A DNA stretch of 64,000 bases from Saururus chinensis (taxonomy: Eukaryota > Streptophyta > Magnoliopsida > Piperales > Saururaceae). Under the pieces are notes generated by a model, which was given only the letters and a program-made list of their open reading frames with translations, did no database searches and was not told the origin of the DNA. The translations under genes were made by a program, and so were the position numbers. The DNA lies in contig CP141143.1 of the NCBI GenBank assembly GCA_035235625.1, forward strand, positions 38,983,178 through 39,047,177, in the 5' to 3' direction. This document shows, one piece after another, positions 11,038 to 23,933 of the stretch (its first letter is position 1; the number at the start of each line of letters is the position of its first letter).

Positions 11038-12369
11038 CTCCTCCGGATCAAGGGAAAATTATATAAATAATGTTAAAAAATATTTATTAAAATAGTAGAG
11101 AGGTACAAAAATAATATTTATTTTTGCCATGTAGGCGCCAACTAAGCGACGCCATGCGTCTTTTTTAAAATTTTTCTTTAGGATTTCATCATTTCAAAAG
11201 GACGAAATCAATGTACTTGACTGATTTTGTTCTTTAGAACGCTGAAATCAATAATGAATTAATTTTAACCTTTCTTTACTCTCTCTCTCTCTATTCATTC
11301 TCTCTCCTCTATTCACTCTCTCATTGCTCTCTCTTTCGGCTATCTCTCTTCTTCACTCTCTCCTATCTCTCTCTTCACTCTCCCTCCTCTTTCTCTCTCT
11401 TCACTTTCTCTCCTCTCTTCTTTCTCTCTCCCTGCCTCTATTTCATGCGTGTGAGTGTGAGTCCTGGCTCTAAGGAAGAACGAAGAAAAAATATAAAATA
11501 TAAAATTTTAATTTTTCTTCCTTATTTATTATATATTAAAATAATAAATTTTGAATAAAATATAATATATTTGTAAAAGACGAAATTAATATGTTTTTTT
11601 TAAATTTCATGATTTCGTCTTTTTGATTTCATCCTTTAGAAGAAGAGAGAAGACAAAGAGAAGAAAGAGAAAGATGAGAAAGAGAAAAGATATAGCTGAA
11701 AGAGAGAGAAGAGAGGGAAGAGAGAGAGGGGAGAGTGAATATAGAGAGGAGAGAGAGGGTGAAGAGAGAGAGAGGAGAGAGATAGCCAAAAGAGAGAGGA
11801 GAGATAGAAGAGAGGAAAGAGAGTGAAAGAGAGAAAGAGGAGAGAGAGAGGAGAGAGAAGAGAGAGAAAGAGGAGAGAGAGATTGAAAACAGAGAGAAGA
11901 GATGAGAGAGAAAAAGAAAGGGTAAAATCATTTCATTATTGATTTCGTCTATTAGAAATTAGTATAATGTACTAATTTTGTTCATTATGAGAATGAAATA
12001 AGTTAAGTGTAATTTCGTCCTTCTGAATAGTGAAAAAATAAATTTTTTTAAAAAAAGCCATAGAGGTGACAATGCTTGGCTGGCGCCTACATAGCTAAAA
12101 TAAACACTATTTTGATAATAAATTTTTTTACTATTTTTGTAAATATTTTTTATAAATATTTTTTATATAATTTTCCCTCCTATCAATATTAACAACTATA
12201 TTTAAAAAAATATTTTTTGTCAAATAGTAAAACCTACATCTAAGAGGAGGGGAAATAGGCTTATAAAACTTTTCTTTAAGTATCCAACCACTTAAATTTG
12301 TAAAATAGACCTATTAATATAAAATAAATTCTTTTTAAATATAAAGATATTAATATAGGACAGAGAGAA
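11038..12369. mobile_element. Stowaway-like MITE split by a fold-back element
   Basis: The outer left end TACTCCTCCGGATCAA (TA at 11,036-11,037) and the sequence after the inserted element (CAATATTAACAACTATATTT) together read like a Stowaway left arm. The right end, read inward, is TATTCTCTCTGTCCTATATT (TA at 12,370-12,371) followed by AATATC and TTTATATTTAAA. The two arms match over roughly 30 bases with mismatches. Most of the interval is the fold-back element at 11,052-12,177, which inserted about 14 bases from the MITE's left end. Net MITE length is about 200 bp. Confidence 0.5.
11052..12177. mobile_element. fold-back element with CT and GA arms, copy 1
   Basis: Ends GGGAAAATTATATAAA and TTTATATAATTTTCCC-like are inverted. 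The inverted similarity continues inward through GCCATGTAGGCGCC and GGCGCCTACATAGC, then repeated GATTTCGTCYTTT-type motifs. Further in, a CT block (about 11,275-11,440) on the left faces a GA block (about 11,640-11,920) on the right. A core of about 190 bp (11,450-11,640) is not inverted. Flanks CCGGATCAA and TCCTATCAA agree at 6 of 9 positions, suggesting an old 9-bp duplication of Mutator type. No transposase is present; ORFs of about 100 aa in the arms are simple-sequence artefacts. A second copy in opposite orientation lies at 45.4-46.6 kb. Confidence 0.65.
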
Positions 12370-12371
12370 TA

Positions 12372-13097
12372 CATCTAGGTATCAATGAAACTTTAACTAC
12401 AAGTGTTGCAAATTATTTACTAGGCCCATGGATCTAGATCGTGGCCATCTTCCCATGACTACAACTTCAATTTATTTAATCTACTAGTGTCCTAAATTAA
12501 TAGCTCCACTTGGTTTTGTAAAATAAACTACAATTAATTTATTTTAAAAAACTAAATAGAACTATTAATTTAAGACCAGTAGAGTATTTAACTATTAAGA
12601 AACATAAAAGAGATTTTTTTGGTACGAAAACACGGTCCAAACTGTATAACTTCAACAAGAATGATAAAAAAAGTTTATTTTTCTACTTAGACAAGCATTC
12701 CATATGAAGGGAAAGCTGCTATTTTTTGGAGGATCATGTACTCCTTGTCCTACGCAATTTTTAATAGCATCAGTTTTCTGTTACCTCTTTATTGACATAA
12801 TTAATTAGCCCTTGAATCTAGATCTATAAGTGAAGTTTCAATCGCCATAACTGAAGCTCACAATCTGTGCATTGGCCTATGATTTTATGTTTAACCAATT
12901 TTGGGCAATTAATAGTTAGTGAAGCTTCTAGCAATTTCGTTAGAATTCACCATAATCTCATTTAATTTAAAATTAAGTGGCTTTTTCTATGTTAAAAATA
13001 AGAGGTTCTTTCTAATATGAACAAACAACACAATTAATTTATCAATAGGATGATAATAAAATTATATTATGCATAACAATATATTTTTACTATTATT
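12372..13097. other. AT-rich intergenic sequence, no gene seen
   Basis: Nothing was recognised between the Stowaway-like MITE and the copia element. There is no ORF with family resemblance and no structured RNA that I could identify. Confidence 0.5.
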
Positions 13098-13495
13098 TGA
13101 AAGGCTAAAATATAGTACTTTTAGGCATACCTGTAGTCATTAGAGCCTTTAACTAAGCTTAAACCTCTTGTTGAAGCCTTGTCTCTTCTAATCCTCTTTA
13201 GAATTACACAATGAATTTCTGGTTTAGAACTTGACTAAGAATAATCTCTCTTAAGGCATTGTATTAGGATGACTAATGGTGTATTAATAACTAAACCAAG
13301 ACACCATTGTTAAGAACCCTAAAGTCTTGACCTTCCATCTAGAGGTCAGCCAACGGTCCAGATTCGCTACTTAAAACCACAGCTTAATGGGTATTTTAAT
13401 TGAAGTCCATTACCCAGATAGTTTTAAAAGCCCAAAACAGTGTTAATTGAGATAGTTGGGCCATTTGATGTTTTAATACAAAAACAGGCCCAACA
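13098..13495 (-). repeat. copia 3' LTR
   Basis: On the plus strand it runs from TGAAAGGCTAAAATA to GGCCCAACA and pairs with 30,785-31,180. It is bounded inside by the purine tract and outside by TTATT. The length is 398 bp. Confidence 0.88.
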
Positions 13496-14667
13496 TTCTC
13501 CTACTTGGCACAACTTCTCAATTGAGCCATAGAAATAAAGTCTCCCACGAAATAAAGTCTCCCACTTGACTCAATTAAACTAAATTTGAGAAAAATATTT
13601 TAGTTAAAAAGTAACCAAGTGGGTAATGGGAAAGTTTAAAATGACTTTCATATGCGCATACAACTTTTGTTGAAAAAATAATAGCCTTCAAATTGTATGT
13701 GATAACTTTATACTCTTACAAAATGTCATAATTGCATGAATCAGGGCGGTTATGCCATCATAAGAGAACATTTCCTTCTAAGTATTAGAATGTAACTAAT
13801 TCATTCTGTTTGAGTGCTATATATGGCAAAATGTATATATGAATGAAGGCATACTCCCACTCTTTTTCCAAATATTGTCTCATACTTAAGTGCACAAAAA
13901 ATGAGACAACATGAGAAAAGAAACCGTAATTGCTATGATAAATGAAAAAGTCCAAAAACACATAAGCAAAATCAAATGTACGATTAGCTAATAAGACCCA
14001 TACGATCCACATGACTCTTAAATAGAGAAGGGGTAAGCCCTTAGTTATTGGATCAACAACCATAAGCTCAGTACCTATATGCCTAATAATAATTGTCCCT
14101 TCTTTAATGCGATCCCGAACAATAAGATACTTGATGTCAATGTGCTTACTCCGACTTCCACTCTTACTGTTCTTTGTGAAGAACACAACAACACTATTAT
14201 CACATAACATCTTTAACGGCCTATATATGGAATCTATAATAGTAAGCCCTGTGATAAAGTTCATCAGCCAAGTAGCTTGTGACGTGCCCTCATGACAAAC
14301 AACAAATTTTGCCTCCATAGTTGATGACACTGTAAGGGTTTGCTTGATACTTTTCCAAGAGACAACAATGTCTACCAAAAGGAAAATATAACCCGATGTC
14401 TTTTTCTAGTCAACACAACCAGCAAAGTTTGTATATAAGCATGTAATCCTTCATTCCTTGTAGATACCTCATAACTTTCTTTGTAGCTCTCCAATGATCC
14501 AACCTAAGATTTTTCTGGTATTTACCCAAAATTCCCATAGCAAAGGCAATATATGGTCTTGTGCAGACCTCCAAGTACATTATACTACCAACTGCTGACG
14601 CATAAGGAATTTTCATCATGCTTTCCAACTCCAAAGAATTCTTTGCACACTGGAACAAGCCAAATTT

Positions 14668-14996
14668 TGTTGTGCACGATGATCATACTCTCCTTTATTA
14701 TTTTATTTGCATTGAACTATTTATTCATTATTGTAATAGTTTATTGTTCGTACTGTGTTAGTTCAGTTAGTGGCCCAGGCTAGCCGACCCACTAATTGGG
14801 TTATCTTGTTAAGGCCGAACCGGTCTGGTTCAAGTGGCCTAGTTCCCTAGGTGGTCGTCTCCTATATGGGGCGGCCTTGGCTTTTGTTGGTGATTATGCA
14901 ATTGAAGTATTCCAGTTTCTCTCCTTTCTTCATTACTTCTCCCCTTTCCCTGCGTAATTCTCTTAGGTGACGATTGTGCCTGCATCGGGCACATAA
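14668..14996 (+). repeat. 5' LTR of the nested chromovirus
   Basis: It starts TGTTGTGCACGATG inside copia reverse transcriptase/RNase H sequence and ends just before TTGGTATTAGAGC. Its first 123 bases recur at 19,682-19,804. The length is about 329 bp. Confidence 0.85.
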
Positions 14997-15009
14997 TTGG
15001 TATTAGAGC
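14997..15009 (+). promoter_or_regulatory. primer-binding site (initiator-Met tRNA type)
   Basis: TTGGTATTAGAGC lies immediately after the 5' LTR. It matches the usual plant TGGTATCAGAGC site with one difference. The equivalent site in the related element is TTGGTATCGGAGC at 61,713-61,725, minus strand. Confidence 0.8.
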
Positions 15010-18000
15010 TTTATGATCCCTGGACATGGCTCAAGGAAAACAATCTGCTGCTGTTCCCGAGGTTACTCCGGAGAAGGAGGTACCAGCGTCAGCACTTGCT
15101 TCTGCAGACAGCCCGAAGGCCGATCCTCCTGCAACAGCCAGCGATATCAAATAAATCATGGCTGCGCTGGAGGTTCTGACATCGTATATGGTGAGCGCAG
15201 TCAAGGGCGAAGCATCGGGGTGCACAACGCCCATCCTTCCACGGCCGCCTCCTGCTGTCCTAGAGAAGGGTGGTCCCTCCAATCTCCCCGAGCCTACCTT
15301 CTCCTGCCCTCTAGCACCCGTAGGCATCGACACAGGTGACTTCCCGGGTCCAGCGCGATTTGGCACTGTCATTCCAGCGCCAGATGGGAGACGCCAGGCC
15401 TGGGACATGCGAGGCACACCAGGTGTTCGAGAGAATGCCCCTATGATGCCGCCCCCCACAATCAGTTCCAGGACGCAGAGGAGTGGGACGAATATCCAGG
15501 GCCTCGCGGCGGGGCCCGAGGGGGGGCTGAACCTCGCCTCGCTCATCTACAGTTTCCCCGTTATAATGATGATGATGACCCTGTGGAATGGCTGTATAAA
15601 GCAGAGAAGTTCTTCTCCTACCAGGGAACGCACTCCGAGACTGAGTGTCTGTGCATCGCTGCCTTTCACCTGGATAGCGACGCATCGGTTTGGTTCCAAA
15701 ACTTTGAGAAAGAAGTGCGGTACCCCACTTGGGCAGCCTTCTCCGACGAGCTCTGCATCTAGTTTGGGCCGAATGAATTTCAGGACTTCAATGAGATGTT
15801 GTCTACCCTGCGCCAGACCACCACCGTTCGTGCCTACTATACAGACTTCATGAAGATAGCCAATAGACTCCCTGACTGGCCGATGGCCGCCTTGGTGGGC
15901 ACGTTCAAACGGGGGTTAAAGCCTGAAATCTCGGAGGAAATGCGCCACTTCCCTTGCGCAAGCATGCAGGACGTTGTGCGTCATGCCCGGATTGAAGAAG
16001 AGAAAGTGAACCGGCAGCGTAGGGGCGGACGGCTAGGACCTCCACCCCAGTTTGTATTGAGCTCCAATCCTGTGACGGCTGCCTCCAGTAGCCCGGCCAA
16101 TGGCCGCCCTGGTCAACAGGCCGCCTCTCCCACTCAGATTGTCAGGCGCCTCACCCTCGCCCAGATGGATGAACGCCGAGCCAAGGGGCTGTGTTTTCGT
16201 TGTGATGAGAAATTTGTTCCTGACACCGCTGTGCTGTTAAGGGCAGCTTGCTAGTGGAGGAAATTGATGATGATGGCAAGGGTACGGAGGGTTCCGCATC
16301 CTTGGCGATGGAGGAGGTCTTACATGAGATCTCAGTTCATGCTTTTTTAGGGGCATTTACTCCTCGCACGATGCAAGTACAAGGATACCTCAAGCGGCAA
16401 CAGGTAGCTATCTTGATCGACAGTGGTTCTACTCATAATTTTATTAATGACAAGGTCACCCACCGACTTGGTTGTTTCGTATCGGATTCAAAGCCATTTG
16501 ACGTGTTAATTGGAGATGACAAGCACCTCCAGAGCAATGGGGTGTGTGCCCAGGTCACCTTGTCTGTCCAGGGCCATGCATTTGTCACCGATCTCTTCCT
16601 GTTACCTACAAAAGGGGTAGACATTGTGTTGGGCGTATAGTGGCTACAGGAGCTCGACGATGTCGTCTGGAACTTCTGTGACATGTGGATGGATTTTGAG
16701 CTTCAGGGGCAGCGCGTCCAGTTGGAAGTCTCTAGGCCGGGCACCCTCCTCTCCACCCTGCCTTCGAGCACCTTGTTCCGGTTCGCCCCCCAAGGGCTCC
16801 TTTTGCAGCAGCGTACTACCCTTGAGGTTTCTTCGAACGACATGCAGCCAGATCTCCAGGAGTTATTGACCAGCCACTAGGACTTGTTCGCTGAGCCGCA
16901 AGGTCTTCCTCCTGCTCGCTCTCATGACCATCAAATTACTATCATACCGGGAGCAGCCCTGACCAATGTGCGACCTTATCGGTACCCTCACATCCAGAAA
17001 TCGGAGATTGAGTGACTCGTGGCGGACATGCTTCAGGCTTATCTAGCCTAGTACGAGTTCCTACTCGTCGCCTGTGTTACTTGTACGGAAGAAGGATGGT
17101 ACATGACATTTTTGTGTTGACTACCATGCCCTGAATGCCATCATTGTTAAAGACAAATATCCCATTCCGGTGATTGAGGAGTTGTTGGATGAGTTGACGG
17201 GTGCCACAATCTTCAGTAAGCTCGACCTTCGTTCGGGTTATCATCAGATCCGGATGAAGGCCGACGATGTGTACAAAACTGCTTTCCGAACTCATGACGG
17301 CCATTTCGAGTTCCTTGTTATGCCGTTTGGATTGACCAATGCCCCCTCCACATTCCAGTGCCTTATGAACGACCTCTTCCGGCCCTTCCTTCGCCGTTAT
17401 ATATTGGTATTCTTTGATGATATTCTAGTGTACAGCCGGTCATGGACGGAACATTTGACACATCTCAGGTCGGTCTTCTCTATTCTACGAGACAACTCTT
17501 TATTTCTTAAACGTTCGAAGTGCTCCTTTGGCAGTAAGTAGGTGGATTATTTAGGACATATTATCTCGGGAAATGGCGTCGCTACAGATCCAGCCAAGGT
17601 GGCCGCTATGTTATCTTGGCCCGTGCCCCAATGTGTTTGGGTGCTCCGTGGTTTTCTGGGCCTCACCGGGTACTATCGGCAATTCATTAGTACATATGGC
17701 AGTTGGCTCGGCCTCTGACAGCGCTGCTCAAAAGGGGGCGTTTGCTTGGACTGCGGCTGCTCAGGAGGCCTTCGACGGGCTAAAGTAGGCTATGGCCTCG
17801 GCGCCAGTCTTGATCTTGCCTGATTTCAGTCGCCCTTTTGTGGTCGAGACGGACGCATTGGATGCGGGGCTGGGGGCGGTTTTTTTTCAGGATGAGCGTC
17901 CCATTGCCTATTTTAGCAAGGCTCTGGCTAGCCGCTCCTTGTCCCTGTCCGTGTATGAAAAGGAAATGCTGGCCATCATCCTTACTGTTACCAAGTGGCG

Positions 18001-19681
18001 GCCCTACTTATTGGGTCTTGATTCGCACAGACCATCAGCCCCTGAAGTATTTCCTGGAGCAGCGGGTGTCCACTCCATCTCAGCAGCGGTGGGTCAGCAA
18101 ACTTCTGGGATATGATTATGAGGTTGTTTATAAGAAGGGTTCGGAGAACATAGTGGCTGACGCTCTCTCTCGCATACCTTCCCTGGGCCCTTGCTTGACC
18201 TTCTCCACGTTATCCTGTCCATTTATTGAGGAGTTGAAGCAGGCCTACATTGCTGATACTGCGATGCAAGCTCTGGTTGTTGCCCTCCAAATCGATCCTG
18301 CTGCCCGCCCATTCTATGCATGGCGGGATGATCTCCTGTTTTGGAAGGATTGGTTGTGGGTTCCTGATGTCGCTGATCTTCACTGCCGCATTATTTCTCA
18401 TTTCCACGACTCTCCAGTGGCCGGTCATGAGGGAGTATTCTGCACCTATAAGAGGGTCAGCTAGAGTTTCTTGTGGTTGGGTATTTGACGGGCAGTTCAT
18501 GAGTATGCGATTGCTTGTGATACTTGTTAGCGAGCCAAGGCAGCCACGACCTCCCCAGCTGGGTTGCTCCAACCCTTGCCCATTCCGAATAAGGTCTGGG
18601 AGGATATCTCGATGGACTTTGTCGAGGCCTTGCCTCTCGTGCAAGGTAAGTCAGTGATAATGGTTGTGGTCGACCGTCTGTCAAAGTATGCTCATTTCTG
18701 TGCGTTGGGACACCCTTTCAATGCTAAGACCATGGTTGATCTTTATGTATGGGAGGTGGCGAAGCTTCATGGTATGCCCCGCACTATTGTTTCTGATTGT
18801 GATCGTATATTCATCTCCCAGTTTTGGCGGGAGTTCTTTGCTTTGCAGGGCACTTCGCTTCATATGAGGACTGCTTATCACCTGCAGATGGATGGGCAGA
18901 TGGAAGTGGTTAATTGTTGTGTGGAGCAGTACCTGCGGTGTTTTACAATGACGCAGCCTCGCCGATGGCTTCAACTTCTTCCCTGGGCGGAGTGGTCCTA
19001 TAATACCGCCTATCACACGTGTGCGGGCTTCACTCCTTTTGAGGTGCTGTATGGCCACCCCCCACCGACGATCTTGTCTTATGTACCTCATCGCTCTTCT
19101 GTGGCTGAGGTGGACTATATGCTCCAAACTCGCGATGAGGTCTTGCGTCAACTAAAGATGAATTTGGCTGTTGCTCAGAACCGGATGAAATAGCTCTATG
19201 CTGGCCGACATATGGATAGGGAGTTTCACGTGGGTGACTTGGTTTATGTTTCTGTTTTGCCACAGCGCCAGACTTCTTTGTTTCAGCCCGAGCACTCCAA
19301 GCTCGCCCCTGGTACCATGGTCCTTATCCTGTGGAGGCACGCGTTGGTCCGGTCGCTTACCGCCTTATGTTGCCGCCTGATTCCTTGGTTCATCCTGTTT
19401 TTCATGTGTCCCGTCTTCGGCGGTTTGTGGGTGACAGGGTTTTGGCTGTGGGTGCCCCTCCTCCTCCCTTGATGGGTCAGGTTCCGCCCTCTGACCTTGC
19501 TCCTGCGTCGGTGCTTGAGAAACGGTGGGTTCGTCATTCTGGTCGCATTATCACTGAGGTCTTGATTTTGTGGCAGGTCAGTTGTTGGAAGATGCTACGT
19601 GGGTGTCTGAGGATGAGTTTTTGGCTCGTCTTCCAGCATGGTTGCCTTGCGGACAAGGCGAATAGCAGAAGCGTTGTAGAG

Positions 19682-19804
19682 TGTTGTGCATGATGATCAT
19701 ACTCTCCTTTATTATTTTATTTGCATTGAACTATTTATTCATTATTGTAATAGTTTATTGTTCATACTGTGTTAGTTCAATTAGTGGCCCGGGCTAGCCG
19801 ACCC
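19682..19804 (+). repeat. 3' LTR segment of the nested chromovirus
   Basis: It begins TGTTGTGCATGATG and matches the start of the 5' LTR. Copia sequence resumes immediately after GCTAGCCGACCC. Confidence 0.85.
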
Positions 19805-22327
19805 TTCATAATAGGAGTTGCACTAGGTGCGCAGTTTTTTATGTTAAGCTGTTTCAAAACTTTATTGATGTAGGCCTGTTGAGACAACCCAAAGATCCTT
19901 CTGGATCTAACACGACAGATCTCAATCCCTATTACAAAGGATGCCTCTCTTATATTTTTTATGTCAAAGTTCTGAGAAAAGAAACTGCTTAGTCTCGTGC
20001 AACATCCCTAAGTCACTGCTTGGAAGTAGAATGTCATCAATATATAAGACCAAAACATGCAATTACTAACCTTAAGGTTATGTATTGGTTAACAATGTTC
20101 TCCTTAAAACCAAATAAAGTAATAACATTGTTGGACTTCAAATACCACTGTCGAGAGGCTTTTTTCAGTCCGTATATTAATTTTTTGAGTCTACAAACCA
20201 CATGACTTTCTTTATCTGAGGTGAATCCTTCAAGCTGAGTCATATACACTTCCTCCTTAAAATCCCTATTCAAAAATAATGTCTTGACATCCCTTTGATG
20301 TAATTCTAAGTCAAAATGAGCTACAAGGGCCAAAATAACTCTTAATGAATCTTTTGTAGAAACTGGAGAGAAGGTTTCATTATAGTTAACACCATCTTTA
20401 TGAAGAAAATCTTTGGCTACAAGTTGGGCCTTATATATGCTAATGTTACTAGATGGATCTAATTTAGTCTTATAGACCCATTTGCAGCAAAGAGTCATTG
20501 CCCCTTGCGGTAACTTTATGAGATCCTAGACTTGATTATCAACCATGAATAGATTTCATCTCATCCTACATGACATCATACAATTTGCTAGAGTTATCTT
20601 CAGTCATGACCTATCTTGAATAAGTCCAACATTCTTATCAGACTCTTGGAGGTATACAACATAGTCAGAAGGGAATGCAGATTTTCTTACTCTTGAGGAC
20701 CTTTGAAGTCCTATTTGATCAATAGGCGGAGGTGCCTGTACAATATGAACTTTAACAACTTGTTCCTGAGGGGATAGTAGAGGAATGATAGGCTCCTTTG
20801 TAATCACCATAGGCGATACAACATGTGATCCTCCACTGGATGTGGGTATAACAATTAGAACCCTTATTTCCTCAAACACAATGTGTTTGAGAGAAATAAT
20901 CTCATTGAAGTTGCCTTGCTCAAGAAAGCATACATTCCGTGCTTTGCCTATAGGGGTGTGCGAGGGATAATAAAACCTATAACCCTTAGACCGTTCTGCA
21001 TAGCAAATGAAAATCCACTGACTGCTGTAACACCCAAGATTTTTTATACATTTTCCTCAAAATTCACAATTTTTTTTGTAATATAACTGCTATAAATCAG
21101 GGAAAATGACGAATACAAAACCTGTAAAAACAGTTTTATAATTTAAAACTTAACACATTGGTTTTCCCATACAATTTTTTTTACCCATTTGATCAAACAT
21201 CGTACGGCCAAACCAAACATCCCCAGAAGCTACTCGACAACAACCGTACAAATAAATTGCTATGATCATAGACTTTAAATACAAATATCTCTCAGGCATC
21301 CTTGAGTGCAAGTCCCATAACAGTCTACAGTCTAATCCAATCTACAAGTCCAGAATACATAAACACTTGTTTTCTCATCTCACCTAATACAACAGATCGT
21401 GGCACAAAGAAAACTCGCAGTGAGTCAACTATATACCTGAGTCCAAGGGAATCAATCCACCATGGAAACGAGCATCCGTCACAAACCTGCAAAAGCCTCC
21501 CGAACAATGGGGCTAAAAAGTAGGGTAATGAGTATGTTCATACTCAGTAGGAAAATACCCAATAGGGAAGTTATCAACAGTGAACTCAGTAAATCTATAC
21601 ATAGATGTGTTTATGCAACTCAACCATGAAGCAAACAAGCATATCATAATCATGCTCAAACGCATACAAATACGCCAAACAAATCATCGAATCAAACTTA
21701 TACAAACACCCTTATTCAGGGTCTTACAAACTTGCTCGTGTCATCGTACACTTACTCAAACAACTTACACATACCTGTATGACCTTACTTGTACAATCAT
21801 ACACTAACTCATATAACTTACACATACTTGTATGACCTTACTCATACAATCTTACTCGTACGACCTTACTCGTACAATCTTACTCAGAATCACACACTTA
21901 CTGTCTTACTCAGAAACATACTTTTACCATCCTACTCATACTCTTACAGTCTTACTCATACTCATACTCTTACAGTCGTGCTCAAACTCATACTCTTATA
22001 GTTGTGCTCATACTCATAATCATACACATACTATCGACCACTAAAGCTCATTACAACTAATAAGCTCTAGCGTCGAAAAGGAAAAGAATGCCACTCGGGC
22101 ATCACCTTAACCTCTGGGGAGTGACTAGACGCCATGGACTTTTCCGAAGGCAAGGCACACCAATGCTCATGGGGCACAGGATCGAACATGTAAGAGCAAG
22201 TCCATGATACTACTTACTTGAGCACGCAAACATAAACACCTACACATAAGGGGTCATATAGTTGCCCACCATAATGAGTCTTATAATGCCATAGAATTTG
22301 CCCACCATTATGGGTCTTATAGTGCCA

Positions 22328-22431
22328 GTGCCACTCTTAGGAAGAATCATACAGTGCCACTATTGGGCAGAAACATACAGTGTCACTCTTGGGCAGAATC
22401 ATACAATGCCACTTTTGGGTGGAAATTATAC
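22328..22431 (-). repeat. 26-bp tandem repeat, four units
   Basis: Units starting GTGCCACTC recur at 22,328, 22,354, 22,380 and 22,406, each with a CAGAATCATACA-like second half. The same motif is present, irregularly, at 4.80-4.91 kb and 55.31-55.38 kb in the sister units. Confidence 0.8.
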
Positions 22432-22433
22432 AA

Positions 22434-22697
22434 CGCTCTCAATAGAGCATCAAACGTCTAAGCTTAAGATAGCACACAGATCAAATCGAAAACATACATC
22501 GCTCTCAACAGAGCATTAGACGTCTGGGCTTCATACAACACACAGACTAAATCGGAAACATAAGTCGCTCTCAATAGAGCATCAGACGTCTGGGCTTCAT
22601 ATAGCACACAGACAAAGTCAGAAACATACATCGCTCTCGACAGAGCATCAGATGTCTGGTGCTCTATACAGCACACAGACAACATCCTGCAGGATAA
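22434..22697 (-). repeat. 66-bp tandem repeat, four units
   Basis: CGCTCTC followed by AGAGCATCAGACGTCTGGG recurs at 22,434, 22,500, 22,566 and 22,632, exactly 66 bases apart. The sister unit at 55.2-55.3 kb shows about two diverged units, so the array expanded in this copy. Confidence 0.85.
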
Positions 22698-23933
22698 ACA
22701 CCATGACAAGACATGAGAAATGCTCAGCCGATTCATTATCGACTAGCTCAAACACGGAACTTATTCCATCGAACCCTCAGATCTCAAACTTACAACGCTA
22801 TCATTAGCTTTCTTATAATTCAAATTTGAATTAAGTACATTATACGGTATAATTATGCCAAACAAACTCACAGTCCTCGACTGATCAAACCGAAGCTGAG
22901 CCCGATCGAAACCCTAGTTCATCAGGGTAGCACACTTCACTTAACCCGTGTGCATATCATGATCATAACTCATCGTAAATCAAATCCTTACAGTCTTACA
23001 TACTCCGCCATCAACCTTATGGCCAAGACATCTTACACAAACGTCATCAAACTAAGCTCCTTAGAGCCAAACCCAATTATCACCCTTTTACTTATACCTC
23101 ACTTATTATGCTTACTTTTCACTTCATAATCTATATGTTATGCTCGTACAATTATGCACACTCTTATTGTCTGATAATCCCCAAACATACGATCCAACCC
23201 AAATTGATGCATTCTAATCCTTTGTCATCCATCATACGCTTACACATCCATATCCAAATTCATATCAAACACCATTGCTTCTTACCATCCATAGCCCATA
23301 CCACTACCCACATGCACATGCACATAACCATAACATAGGCAAATAGCCATCATACATACGTATGTCCATCACACATATGTATAATACATATACTTTTATA
23401 CATACGCAGCTTACCAACATACTCACTAGCCATCACTAGCGCATACATACACATTTATACATACTTTAAACATACATGCTAGCCATCACTAACACATACA
23501 TACACATCCATGCATACTTCAAACATGCACGCTAGCCATCACTGGCACATGCATACACATACAAAGCTTACCAACAAACACGCTAGCCATTACTAGCACA
23601 TACTCAATCAACATACGAAACTTACCAAAAAACATGCTAGCCATCACTATCACATACTCAATCTACATATGAAGCTTACCAACATACTTCAAACATACAT
23701 ACAACCCACATGCATGTCATATGCATTTTAACATGGCATAATATATCCTCTTACATCATGCAAATGGATCATGATTTAGCATAAAAAACATTGAATCATA
23801 CAATCCTAGCATGCTGCTACTCATTCAACGCATGCTATCATGAAATTACGAGTTCAAAGCTCCCTTACCTTGTAATCATGACGTTCGATGGCGAGTACTT
23901 GATGGTGGCAGCGTCGGCGGCGGAGTTGGCGGC

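Larger units (their letters stand above)
14668..19804 (+). mobile_element. Ty3/gypsy chromovirus (short-LTR, Reina-like), inserted in the copia element
   Basis: Fossil retrotransposon whose 5' LTR is 14,668-14,996, followed directly by the primer site TTGGTATTAGAGC (initiator-Met type). Parts in order: gag about 15.2-16.2 kb with a zinc-knuckle-like GLCFRCDEKF; protease about 16.4-16.65 kb (ILIDSGSTHNFIND); reverse transcriptase about 17.0-17.75 kb ([12 protein letters not shown]); RNase H about 17.8-18.2 kb; integrase about 18.35-19.2 kb; chromodomain-like tail about 19.5-19.66 kb (VLEKRWVRHSGRIITEVL). A recognisable 3' LTR segment lies at 19,682-19,804. It shares family with the copy at 56.7-62.1 kb. 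The comparable LTR parts differ at 4 of 123 bases, so it is young relative to its copia host. Several coding breaks; not intact. The clade is inferred from the short LTR and chromodomain. Confidence 0.88.

Noticed and set aside
22434-22697. CRISPR-like regular repeats (66-bp period)
   Set aside because: No alternation of constant repeat and unique spacer; whole units are similar, the setting is a plant LTR-like repeat and no cas gene exists.
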